Shown piece by piece: positions 1-7,220 of a stretch of DNA of 21,604 nucleotides. The notes beneath the pieces are model-generated. The model had not been told where the DNA came from and did not search any database. It worked only from the letters and a program-made list of their open reading frames with translations. Source of the stretch: a virus; the IMG/VR virus record IMGVR_UViG_3300007511_001192, positions 1-21,604 of that record, one strand, 5' to 3'. The position numbers were made by a program, and so were the translations under genes. How positions within the stretch are numbered: the stretch's first letter is position 1; each line of letters begins with the position of its first letter.

Positions 1-329
1 TGAGCGAGTTTTTTGATTATGACCCTCTGACGGGTGTGAAGTCGTTCTTCGACTACGACGAGCTGTCGGGGGTGGCGACGATCCGCGAGGAGCAGAACAT
101 CCAGCCGTTCGTTGACTACGCGACGAAGGTCCGCAACTCCGGGCTGACCGACAAGGGCATCAAGGAGGACTGGTGGAAGTACTGCATCATCCCGACGGTT
201 GTCCAGCTCGAGCTGTTGAATAAGGGTATTAACATCCTGGACCCAGACCCGGACGTTCTGAAGCGGGCGTTCAAGGAGATCAATGAGAACTACCCACACT
301 TGAAATTGACGGAGAAGCATCACCAATGA
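1..329 (+). CDS. Small phage protein with duplicated FFDYD motif (5' end cut by one base)
   Basis: The frame is open from the left edge and reads S-E-F-F-D-Y-D-P-L-T-G-V from base 3. Bases 1-2 are TG, so one missing A would give an ATG at position 0. The full product is then about 109 aa. An internal GTG at 36 would also open the frame but would cut off the first copy of a repeat: FFDYD-PLTGV is followed 13 residues later by FFDYD-ELSGV. The rest is acidic and soluble, with no signal peptide. From memory, small proteins with this N-terminus occur among head/connector genes of tailed phages, but I know no function. Its TGA overlaps the ATG of the next gene by 4 nt, so it belongs to the virion operon. 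Confidence 0.75.
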   Translation, partial: SEFFDYDPLTGVKSFFDYDELSGVATIREEQNIQPFVDYATKVRNSGLTDKGIKEDWWKYCIIPTVVQLELLNKGINILDPDPDVLKRAFKEINENYPHLKLTEKHHQ

Positions 330-1795
330 GCAGAGCGGAAGAGCGAAAGAGGGACCTGGTGATAGCCAGGCACCTGGCCGACGCCGGCGAGCTGGACCAG
401 GCTTACACGGTTGCGGACAAATGGCTAAACCTGGATCCGAACGATGGGCCGTTCCTGACGGTGCTTACGTCCATAATGATTCAGTCGGAAAAAAGACCGA
501 TCGCGTACGCACTATCCAAGAAGCTGACTCAGCTTATGCCGAACAATGCTGCGTCCTGGATCAACATGGGACAAGTCTCGGCTGACCTGTGGATGGTGAC
601 GGAGGCGAAGAGGTGCTACAGGAAGGCCGCGGAGCTCGCCGAGAGTCCCAGGCAGAAGTCGATGATCTTGATCAATATGGCGGCAATGCTGATCGATTTG
701 GGCGAGTGGGCCGAGGCTGAAGAGTACGCGCTTAAGGCGCAGCAGCTCCGCGAGAATGAGCTGTTCGAGGAGGACCGGCACCGTGACGAGAATGACAACA
801 AGGCGCTCGCTAATCTTTCGTTTTGCCAACTGGCTCGGCGACAGTGGAAGGAGGGATGGAAGAACTACCGGAAAACACTCGGACACGATCAGTGGCGACC
901 CAGGAACCAGTACGCCGAGGAGCCGGAGTGGAACGGCGGCAAGACCAGGCAGCTCGTTCTGTACGGCGAACAGGGCCTGGGCGACCAGATCACGTTCGCG
1001 AGCATGCTTCCTGATTGCCAGGAGCTTGCGGATGAGGTCATCTTCCACTGTAACACCGAGCTCCAGCCGCTCATGGAAAGGTCATTCCCTGACGTCACCG
1101 TCTACGGCGCCCTCGGGTCCGACGAGCTGAACTGGGAGCCTGAGCACCAGGAGCCGACGGCGTCCCTGGCTGTCGGGCAGGCTGCTCAGTACGTTCGCCG
1201 GCATGATGTGGACTTTCCGGGTACGCCCTTCTTGACGCCCGACCCGGACAGGATGGCGATGTGGAAGGCGCTCTTCGAGACCAAGAAGAAGCCTGTCATC
1301 GGTATCACCTGGCAGGGGGGTATCCCCAGGACCGGGGCGAAGTTCCGACAGATGGCGCTGGAGGACCTTGAGCCGGTCTTCGACGCGGTCGACGCGCACT
1401 GGGTGATCTGTCACTACAAGGACACGAAACACGAGGTTCGGGCGTTCAAAGATAAGCGCCCGGACATTGATATTGGCGAGTACCCGTGGGCCACATTGTC
1501 TCGGGACCTCGACAACTCTGCTGCGCTGATCGCGTCATGCGACATGGTGCTGACAATGCAGCAAACAGCGGGCCACATTGCTGGTGCCGTTGGTGCCCCG
1601 GTGTGGGTATTTGTAACGAAGAACTCACAGTGGCGGTACGGCCTGGAAGAGTATGAGGACATGCCTTGGTACAACTGCATGCGCCTTATTCGACAGAGGG
1701 TACGCGGCTCCTGGAAGAGCGAGATAGAACAGGTATCAGGAGAGATAGGTGCTTATATCGAAGGAATACGCAGCGGAACAGCAGAAGCTGCATGA
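326..1795 (+). CDS. TPR-repeat glycosyltransferase (GT9-like C-terminal domain)
   Basis: This 489-aa protein has two parts. Residues about 10-185 are helical TPR-like units (for example ASWINMGQVSADLWMVTEA and the pair around MLIDLGEWAEAEEYALKA). Residues about 205-470 resemble the glycosyltransferase domain of TPR-GT9 proteins. Supporting motifs are GEQGLGDQITFASMLP, the strand VIGITWQGG, the CDMVLT...AGHIAGAVGAPVWV segment that usually binds the nucleotide sugar, and a W-R-Y...PWYNCMRLIRQ ending typical of the family. No membrane segment is seen, so it should be cytoplasmic. TPR domains fused to glycosyltransferases often recruit protein acceptors, as in O-GlcNAc transferase, so glycosylation of a virion or host protein is plausible; that is inference. 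It starts by ATGA overlap with the preceding gene and heads a three-gene sugar cassette. Confidence 0.85.
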   Translation: MSRAEERKRDLVIARHLADAGELDQAYTVADKWLNLDPNDGPFLTVLTSIMIQSEKRPIAYALSKKLTQLMPNNAASWINMGQVSADLWMVTEAKRCYRKAAELAESPRQKSMILINMAAMLIDLGEWAEAEEYALKAQQLRENELFEEDRHRDENDNKALANLSFCQLARRQWKEGWKNYRKTLGHDQWRPRNQYAEEPEWNGGKTRQLVLYGEQGLGDQITFASMLPDCQELADEVIFHCNTELQPLMERSFPDVTVYGALGSDELNWEPEHQEPTASLAVGQAAQYVRRHDVDFPGTPFLTPDPDRMAMWKALFETKKKPVIGITWQGGIPRTGAKFRQMALEDLEPVFDAVDAHWVICHYKDTKHEVRAFKDKRPDIDIGEYPWATLSRDLDNSAALIASCDMVLTMQQTAGHIAGAVGAPVWVFVTKNSQWRYGLEEYEDMPWYNCMRLIRQRVRGSWKSEIEQVSGEIGAYIEGIRSGTAEAA

Positions 1796-2282
1796 GGATC
1801 GACCGGATTACGGAGCGGCGAGCGTAAAGTATGCGCCAATTGTTTCGTCAATTATTGAAAAGCTCAAAGTGCAGCAGTTGCTGGACTATGGGTGCGGAAA
1901 GGGGAGGTTGTTCAAGAACCTCAACGTCGGGCACGAAATGCAACTGCAGGCGTACGACCCTGGGGTGCCGGCCTTTAGCGGCGAGCCTTCCCCGTCAGAG
2001 ATGGTCGCGTGTATAGACGTCCTGGAACATATCGAGCCGGAATATCTCCAGGACGTAATCGACGACCTGGAGCGCGTGACGAAGGAGGTCTTGTTTGCAA
2101 GCGTCCATATGGGGCCCGCTGGCAAGACGCTATCCGACGGGCGCAACGCGCACTTAACGCAGGAGCCGGTGATCTGGTGGCTACCACAGCTCATGGACCG
2201 CTTCGACCTGCAGCAGTTCACCCTGGTGAGTCCGGTGGAGTTCTTCGTTGTGATGACCGCCAGGCCGGAGGTGGAGATATGA
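1749..2282 (+). CDS. Class I SAM-dependent methyltransferase, small
   Basis: The product is 177 aa. Residues about 41-53 (LLDYGCGKGRLFK) match the SAM-binding motif I (hh-D-x-G-x-G-x-G) of class I methyltransferases. ACIDVLEHIEPEYLQDVIDDL is the usual motif IV region, in which an acidic residue precedes LEH as in Methyltransf_11/23 proteins. The chosen GTG at 1749 lies inside the end of the glycosyltransferase gene and is preceded at close range by AGGAGAG. The stop overlaps the next ATG as ATGA. Lying between two glycosyltransferase genes, it probably methylates a sugar or glycan, or a precursor, although the substrate cannot be read from the sequence. It lacks the DPPY or PC motifs of DNA methyltransferases. 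Confidence 0.82.
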   Translation: MLISKEYAAEQQKLHEDRPDYGAASVKYAPIVSSIIEKLKVQQLLDYGCGKGRLFKNLNVGHEMQLQAYDPGVPAFSGEPSPSEMVACIDVLEHIEPEYLQDVIDDLERVTKEVLFASVHMGPAGKTLSDGRNAHLTQEPVIWWLPQLMDRFDLQQFTLVSPVEFFVVMTARPEVEI

Positions 2283-2992
2283 TTCGCATCTTCGTTGGTT
2301 TTGACCAAAGAGAGGCGGCGGTCTACCACACTTTTTGCCAGTCGGTGATTGAGCATGCGTCGGTGCCGGTGTGTTTTATTCCTCTGGCTGAGTCGATCCT
2401 AAAGTTCGACGGTCAGCAAGACGGGACGAACCAGTTTATCTATTCCAGGTACCTGATACCGATGCTGTGCGGGTACGAGGATGTTGACGCGCTGTTCTTT
2501 GACGGTGACATGATCGTCAACCGGGACATCGCCGAGCTCCTGGCGGACGTCGACAGAAGCAAGGCGGTCTCAGTGGTAAAGCACCAGTATGAGACGCAAC
2601 ACCCAAGGAAGTACCTCGGGACGCCGATCGAGAACTTCAACACCGACTACCCGAGGAAGAATTGGAGCTCAGTCGTACATTGGAACTGTGGGCACCCGAA
2701 GAACCGCATCCTGACAAAGGGGTTCGTCGGGAGCGCCGGCGGCGAGTTTCTGCATCGATTCAAGTGGCTTGACGATGACGAGATAGGCGACCTGCACAAT
2801 GACTGGAACTGGCTGGTCGGCGAGTATCCTGAGAACTCCGGGGCGGCCTGCCATCATTACACCCTTGGGGCGCCCGGTTTCGAGTATTATATGGACTGCG
2901 ACCATGCAGATCGGTGGCAGTCCACCCTGGTAAGAGCGATCAACATGGCCGGCGAGAATCCGGTCGAGATGGTCAAACGCGCATGGCAATAA
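2279..2992 (+). CDS. Glycosyltransferase, GT8-like with DxD motif
   Basis: The 237-aa product begins MIRIFVGFDQREAAVYHTF, an edge strand and nucleotide-binding opening common in phage and bacterial GT8-like enzymes. FFDGDMIVNRDIAEL at residues about 73-87 supplies the DxD motif (D75, D77) that binds metal and the sugar nucleotide. ACHHYTLGAPGF near residue 200 matches the C-terminal H-x-T-x-G metal-binding region of the family. The frame stays open upstream to 2009, but the ATG at 2279 overlaps the methyltransferase stop as ATGA and has GGAGG a short distance upstream, so the long version is rejected. It is the third gene of the sugar cassette and overlaps the adaptor gene by 10 nt. The donor sugar and acceptor are unknown. 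Confidence 0.83.
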   Translation: MIRIFVGFDQREAAVYHTFCQSVIEHASVPVCFIPLAESILKFDGQQDGTNQFIYSRYLIPMLCGYEDVDALFFDGDMIVNRDIAELLADVDRSKAVSVVKHQYETQHPRKYLGTPIENFNTDYPRKNWSSVVHWNCGHPKNRILTKGFVGSAGGEFLHRFKWLDDDEIGDLHNDWNWLVGEYPENSGAACHHYTLGAPGFEYYMDCDHADRWQSTLVRAINMAGENPVEMVKRAWQ

Positions 2993-3618
2993 TCACGGAC
3001 TACGACAGCTTGGACGCAGCCGTCGACGGCTACCTGCACCGGACGGACCTGAGTTCCTGGGTGCCAAATTTTATCCAGAACTGCCAGTCGAAATTGTATA
3101 GGAAGTATATGATTCGCGACATGGAGAAGGCCCTGTCGGTCTCGGTCTCGGGCGGCACTGGCGCTGTCCCGTCGGACTACAGGGCGATGAAGTTCTGCTA
3201 TGCCGACGGTAGCCCGACGACACCGTTGCGGTTTGTTAGCCTGGAGGAGCTCTTCGACGAGTACCCCCAGCGCGACGAGCAGGGCACCCCGAACCTAGTC
3301 TCCAGGGAGGTTGGCAATTTCGTCTTCGGTCCCGGCAACCCGGCGGACTTCAGTATGAAGGGCGTCTACTACTACACGTACACGCTCCTGAGCTCCGGTG
3401 GCAAGACGACCAACTGGTACACGGATGAGGCGCCCGAGGTTCTGCTCTACGGATCACTCCTGGAGGCTGCGCCCTTCATTGGCGATGACGAGCGGATGCC
3501 CTTGTGGCAGGGTCTGTACCTTGAGGCATGCCAACTGGCAGAGCTCGAGGTTAAGCGCGAATACCTGTCGGGAGGAACGAAGCGGGTCCGCACACAGGCA
3601 GCAGGGAGTCGTGCCTGA
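2983..3618 (+). CDS. Head-tail adaptor protein (SU10-adaptor type)
   Basis: The 211-aa protein opens MAIITDYDSLDAAVDGYLHR, followed by WVPNFIQNCQSKLYRKYMIRDMEKAL, and then PSDYRAMKFCYADGSPTTPL. This order is typical of podovirus adaptor proteins of the SU10/P22-gp4 sort, which form a ring under the portal and connect it to the tail. The C-terminal helix (MPLWQGLYLEACQLAELEVKRE) also fits that family. The frame is open back to 2914, but the ATG at 2983 gives the conserved N-terminus; its Shine-Dalgarno is weak, so it is probably coupled to the glycosyltransferase upstream, which it overlaps by 10 nt. The portal and capsid genes expected before it must lie left of the window. Confidence 0.75.
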   Translation: MAIITDYDSLDAAVDGYLHRTDLSSWVPNFIQNCQSKLYRKYMIRDMEKALSVSVSGGTGAVPSDYRAMKFCYADGSPTTPLRFVSLEELFDEYPQRDEQGTPNLVSREVGNFVFGPGNPADFSMKGVYYYTYTLLSSGGKTTNWYTDEAPEVLLYGSLLEAAPFIGDDERMPLWQGLYLEACQLAELEVKREYLSGGTKRVRTQAAGSRA

Positions 3619-5039
3619 TGCCGCGCACATCAATAGTGCAGCGGAAGCAGCGGGTCAGGATTGACTTTTTGGCCTGGAACCCCGACCAGGATGCGTTTAA
3701 TAACCCAGGCCTGACGGTTGCCACAAACACCATCCACCAGCCTGGAGGGTATAAGCAACTTAAAAGCCAAGCGACGGTCGGCTCAAAACCTGTCGGCACG
3801 GCAACTATTCTCGCGCCCAGGTACATTCCGTTCCCCGGTAATGACGACGACCTGACGGAGTCAATCTACGTCGGGGTCAATGCCACCTCTGGAGGACACA
3901 GGATTTACGCCAGCGCCAACGGTGGAACGAGCTGGACCAAGAAGTACACCGGAAGTGGATCGGTCTCCTGGGTTGACTACGCGCAGTACGACGACCATGT
4001 GGTGGCGGCGTTCGGCGGTTCAAGCGCGAATAACGCCGTAAACACCGACAACGGAAGCCTGACGTCGATCGGGTTCTCGTCTGACCTCCTGGGGGTGATC
4101 GGTGACTTCGTTATAGCCGGCAGGCCGTCGGGCTATGGAGACGAGGGGGCGCATGCCGTCAGGTGGTGCAATATTGGCGACCCTACGACCTGGGCCACGC
4201 CGGGGACTGACGCGGCCAGGGCGGCCCAGGCTGGGATTGAGTTCCTCGACCCGGTGTACGGCACCGTAACGGGTATCGCTGGGGGCCAGTTCTTTGGTTA
4301 CATCCTGCAGCAGCGCGGCATAGTCAGGGTGACATATGTAGGCGGTGACGGGGTATTTCGATTTCAATACGTGTCCCGAGGAATCGGCTGCTACTCGGTT
4401 AACAACTTCTGCCAGGTCGAGGACCTGGTGTTCTTTGAGTCAGCGAGCGGTTACTACATGCTCCAGGGTGGCGCGGTTGTCGATATCGGCAAGGGCGTTG
4501 TAGCGGAAAGCTACCCACCTGAGGATCACGAGGCGCCAAACAGCTACATCGGATCGGTCCACGCGAACCCGGCGATAAACTGTGTGTTTTGGACGGCGGG
4601 TCTAATCTACAACTACAAGTCCGGCTACTGGACGATCGGCGACGACATTAGTCCTCGGTACTCAATAAACAACGACGCGGGCGTTATCGGCGAGCTCACC
4701 TCTAACGGGAAGCTGTCGCTCCGCACGGGTTCGGCAAAGCAGGCCACGTTCACAACCCAGGAGACTGACCCAAACCCAGCGGGGCGGGCCTTGGTCACGG
4801 GCATACGGCCAATCATCAACAACCCGTCGACCTTGACGAACGTCGTCGTCAGGGTCGGCTCAAATGATCAGTACAACAACTCTCACACGTTTAGCCCTTC
4901 CTCGACGGTAAATAACACTACGTTCAAGGCGGACGTTCTGTGGGAGGGGCGAAACCTAAGGGCGGAGGTTAAGGTTAGTGGAGGATTCACAAGGGCACTC
5001 GGACTCGACGTCGAGTTCATCCCCCAGGGCATTAGGTAG
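3618..5039 (+). CDS. Virion structural protein, tail hub/nozzle candidate
   Basis: This 473-aa protein is dominated by short beta strands and turns rich in Gly, Ser, Asn and Thr. It has repeated units that look like propeller blades (for example HRIYASANGGTSW, DLVFFESASGYYMLQGG and YKSGYWTIGDD). There is no signal peptide or transmembrane helix. Its position just after the adaptor gene and its size match the beta-propeller nozzle or packaged-DNA stabilisation proteins of short-tailed phages (P22 gp10 or the SU10 nozzle); that placement is inference from synteny and composition. The ATG overlaps the adaptor stop as TGATG, with AGGGAG upstream. A part of a tail tube or a general virion protein is the alternative. 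Confidence 0.65.
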   Translation: MPRTSIVQRKQRVRIDFLAWNPDQDAFNNPGLTVATNTIHQPGGYKQLKSQATVGSKPVGTATILAPRYIPFPGNDDDLTESIYVGVNATSGGHRIYASANGGTSWTKKYTGSGSVSWVDYAQYDDHVVAAFGGSSANNAVNTDNGSLTSIGFSSDLLGVIGDFVIAGRPSGYGDEGAHAVRWCNIGDPTTWATPGTDAARAAQAGIEFLDPVYGTVTGIAGGQFFGYILQQRGIVRVTYVGGDGVFRFQYVSRGIGCYSVNNFCQVEDLVFFESASGYYMLQGGAVVDIGKGVVAESYPPEDHEAPNSYIGSVHANPAINCVFWTAGLIYNYKSGYWTIGDDISPRYSINNDAGVIGELTSNGKLSLRTGSAKQATFTTQETDPNPAGRALVTGIRPIINNPSTLTNVVVRVGSNDQYNNSHTFSPSSTVNNTTFKADVLWEGRNLRAEVKVSGGFTRALGLDVEFIPQGIR

Positions 5040-5454
5040 CTCGAGGGGCTCCTGGCTGGTCACGTACCAGGCCGAGGAGATTCCGGGTGTATGGGGCGAG
5101 GTAATTGAACTGCTCGAACCTGTGATCGAGCGTTACGAAGAGGTTATGGATCAGCAGGGCGTGTTCAATGCGCTCATGGACGGCGAGTTTCAGTTATGGA
5201 CTTCCGTTGACGGCACGGGCGAGATGGAGGCGGCGCTGCTGACGCAGATAGCGCAGACCAGGACGGGCAAGCAGTTCTGCCTGATTTACGCGGTCGCCGG
5301 GACGAACCTGGAGTCATGGTTGGAGTTCCTGCCGGTCCTCGAGGAATGGGCGCGGCAATCTGCCTGCGATGAGTTACGGATACATGGGCGCCGAGGGTGG
5401 GCCCGCGTTTTAGGAATGAATGTGCATAGCACCGAGATGAGAAAGGAATTGTAA
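4978..5454 (+). CDS. GNAT-like phage protein (conserved part from about 5056)
   Basis: The conserved part reads LVTYQAEEIPGVWGEV, then a GEFQLW strand, then LPVLEEWARQSACDELRIHGRRGWARVLG. I recall this pattern, with its GRRGWARxLG end and a terminal MRKEL, from small proteins of many podoviruses that look GNAT-like, comparable in position to T7 gp13; no enzyme activity is claimed. The only standard start is GTG 4978, which overlaps the nozzle gene by 62 nt and adds about 26 residues rich in Ser that look like out-of-frame reading of the previous gene. A CTG at 5056 with GAGG about 8 nt upstream lies exactly at the start of the conserved part, so translation may begin there. Confidence 0.75.
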   Translation: MEDSQGHSDSTSSSSPRALGSSRGSWLVTYQAEEIPGVWGEVIELLEPVIERYEEVMDQQGVFNALMDGEFQLWTSVDGTGEMEAALLTQIAQTRTGKQFCLIYAVAGTNLESWLEFLPVLEEWARQSACDELRIHGRRGWARVLGMNVHSTEMRKEL

Positions 5455-5807
5455 TGGGGCCTGTAGCAACAGCAATACCTCACTTAGTGACGGCGGTGAA
5501 GGCCGCCGCGCCAGTCATTAAGGGGGTCAGTACCGCGGCAACGGCGGCGAAGGCCGTCCACTCACTGGCAGGGGGGAACAACCCGACGGCGCCCTCCGTG
5601 CCTGTCGGTCAGCCGCCTCCCCCTAATGTTCCGATCAGGCTGCCCGTAGAAACCTCAGAGCAGGACGAGACGGAACTCGATCGGGAGCTCGACGATATGA
5701 CAGGTGGAGAGCAATTCGTGGCTAACCAGACTCTTTTGTCTGGGCCAAGGGAATTTAACGGGCTGGACGATGAAGACAAGTTCCGTCTTCGCGGCCTTCT
5801 AGGATAG
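5454..5807 (+). CDS. Small Ala/Pro-rich virion-operon protein, function unknown
   Basis: The 117-aa product has an Ala/Val-rich amphipathic N-terminal part (about residues 1-38), a Pro-rich linker (about 45-62) and an acidic C-terminal part with a run of Glu/Asp. ATG 5454 overlaps the previous stop and has AAGGA six bases upstream. I do not recognise the family. Its place between the GNAT-like gene and the ejection-type proteins, in a tightly packed operon, suggests a minor virion or assembly protein. Confidence 0.7.
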   Translation: MGPVATAIPHLVTAVKAAAPVIKGVSTAATAAKAVHSLAGGNNPTAPSVPVGQPPPPNVPIRLPVETSEQDETELDRELDDMTGGEQFVANQTLLSGPREFNGLDDEDKFRLRGLLG

Positions 5808-5817
5808 GGGTAAGAAA

Positions 5818-6435
5818 ATGGCTGGAACAGGACTCAACGTACCACAAGTAGGGATGTCGGCGCCTCCCGGAGTGGGAGCTAACGCACTGCAGGTAGGAAT
5901 GTCGGCGCCTCCCGGAGTGGGCAAGCCGTCAATGCCGGGGTTTCCTGGCGGAAGCAGCCCGCCAATCGGGGGCAAAAGACCACCGCTGTCGTCGTCCACA
6001 AGTTACGGCGCGGCACGGTTCTTGCCGACAGGGATTGAGGGGGCGCAGAACTTTAACCAGCAGGCCCTAAATTTGGCCGGGCCGGCAATCAGCGCCAGCG
6101 GGCAGGCGGGTTTTCAGCCGAACATTCCTGGCACACAGATGCCAGCGGTTGACCAGTCACTCGCCACCTCAGGGATTGCCCCGCACATAGTGGGTGACCC
6201 AACGAATGCTCAATTGCCCCCAGGCTACACGCCGATAGTGCCGGGTTCCCCGTGGACGCCACCCGCCTTTAGGGTGCCGACAATCCCAGGCGGGACGACG
6301 GGCGGTTACGCCACGGACGCGATGAGGGACGAGTACGGATACGGCGACCCCGCCGCGGGTCAGGGCGGGAGCTATCAAAGAGCAGCAACTAGGCCGGCGT
6401 TTGGGTTCGGCGGGCCCCCGAGGAGGATCAGATAA
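5818..6435 (+). CDS. Gly/Pro-rich low-complexity virion protein with tandem 15-residue repeat
   Basis: The 205-aa product is rich in Gly, Pro, Ala and Ser with almost no hydrophobic core, so it is probably extended or disordered. Near the N-terminus it carries two copies of a unit containing VGMSAPPGVG, set 15 residues apart (see the DNA repeat entry). The Shine-Dalgarno region is AGGGGTAAG before ATG 5818. It ends by a 1-nt overlap with the next ATG, which is preceded by GAGGAGG. I do not recognise a domain. Position suggests a minor virion or ejected protein. Confidence 0.72.
   Translation: MAGTGLNVPQVGMSAPPGVGANALQVGMSAPPGVGKPSMPGFPGGSSPPIGGKRPPLSSSTSYGAARFLPTGIEGAQNFNQQALNLAGPAISASGQAGFQPNIPGTQMPAVDQSLATSGIAPHIVGDPTNAQLPPGYTPIVPGSPWTPPAFRVPTIPGGTTGGYATDAMRDEYGYGDPAAGQGGSYQRAATRPAFGFGGPPRRIR
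5848..5921 (+). repeat. Tandem 45-bp-period repeat inside the Gly/Pro-rich gene
   Basis: Bases 5848-5876 and 5893-5921 are 29-bp copies that differ only at their sixth base (GTAGGG versus GTAGGA). The period is 45 bp, so the frame is kept and the protein gains one 15-residue unit. Near identity at the DNA level, including third codon positions, points to a recent duplication or slippage event. Confidence 0.9.
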
Positions 6436-7211
6436 TGGGAGGATCATCAAGAAACCAGCAGCAGTCAACCACTACCAACCCGCCGGGGTACGCGATGCCG
6501 TACCTGCAGCAGGGCCTGCATGAGGCCAGCGCGGACTACGGTAGGGGTGGACAGCAGCAGTTCCCTGGGAACCGCATCGTTCCCCTTAGTCAGCCAACGC
6601 AGGCGGCAATGACGGCCACCTACAACCGGGCAATGGGAGGGTCTCCCGTGACGGGCGCCGCGCAGAACCTGGCGACCAGCACCATGAGGGGCGACTTCCT
6701 TGGCGGGAATCCGTACCTGAACTCACAAATTAACCGCGCGATACAGCTCTCGCAGGGAGGGCTTGCGAGCGAATTCTCAGGTCTGGGACGAGACGTCGGC
6801 AAGATGACCTCCGGTCACTTCCCTGCCAGGGCAGAGCAGATCAAGAACATTACAAATGATTTCTTGTGGCGAAACTACGACGCCGAACGAGCGCGACAGC
6901 AGTCAATGATCAACCAGGCCATTCCGCTTGCCAATCAGGACTACTACGACATGGCGCAGCTAGGCAATGTCGGCGCGACCCTTGAGAGCCAGGCCCGTGA
7001 CATTATCGAGGATCGGGCGCGTCGTTGGGATTGGGACCAGACGATGCACGACCGCAACCTGGATCAGTACCTGGTCAGGACGGGGCAGATCACCCCGCAA
7101 CTAGGCGGTACGACGATCTCATCAGGCCCAGGCGGAAGTTCTGCGTTAGGCAATATTGGCGGATTCATGGCCGGCGCCGGCGGCCTCCTGGAGGCGATGA
7201 AAAAAACATAG
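6435..7211 (+). CDS. Virion/ejection-type protein, Gln-rich
   Basis: The 258-aa protein starts with a Gln/Ser/Thr-rich stretch, followed by PPGYAMPYLQQGLHEASADY and a GNPYLNSQINRAIQLSQ segment. I associate this layout with internal or ejected virion proteins of short-tailed phages. The middle is helical with many Arg/Gln (ERARQQSMINQAIPLANQDYY), and the C-terminus is a Gly/Ala-rich hydrophobic tail (GNIGGFMAGAGGLLEAMKK) that could touch a membrane. It lies in a run of similar proteins. The assignment rests on composition and position. Confidence 0.7.
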   Translation: MGGSSRNQQQSTTTNPPGYAMPYLQQGLHEASADYGRGGQQQFPGNRIVPLSQPTQAAMTATYNRAMGGSPVTGAAQNLATSTMRGDFLGGNPYLNSQINRAIQLSQGGLASEFSGLGRDVGKMTSGHFPARAEQIKNITNDFLWRNYDAERARQQSMINQAIPLANQDYYDMAQLGNVGATLESQARDIIEDRARRWDWDQTMHDRNLDQYLVRTGQITPQLGGTTISSGPGGSSALGNIGGFMAGAGGLLEAMKKT

Positions 7212-7220
7212 GGGATTAAT

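Noticed and set aside
512-1048. Long minus-strand ORF inside the TPR-glycosyltransferase gene
   Set aside because: Leu/Arg/Pro-rich shadow of a GC-rich gene; no ribosome site and no family resemblance.
2009-2278. Upstream extension of the GT8-like glycosyltransferase
   Set aside because: It is an antiphase reading of the methyltransferase gene, rich in Arg and Pro; ATG 2279 with GGAGG and ATGA overlap is a better start.
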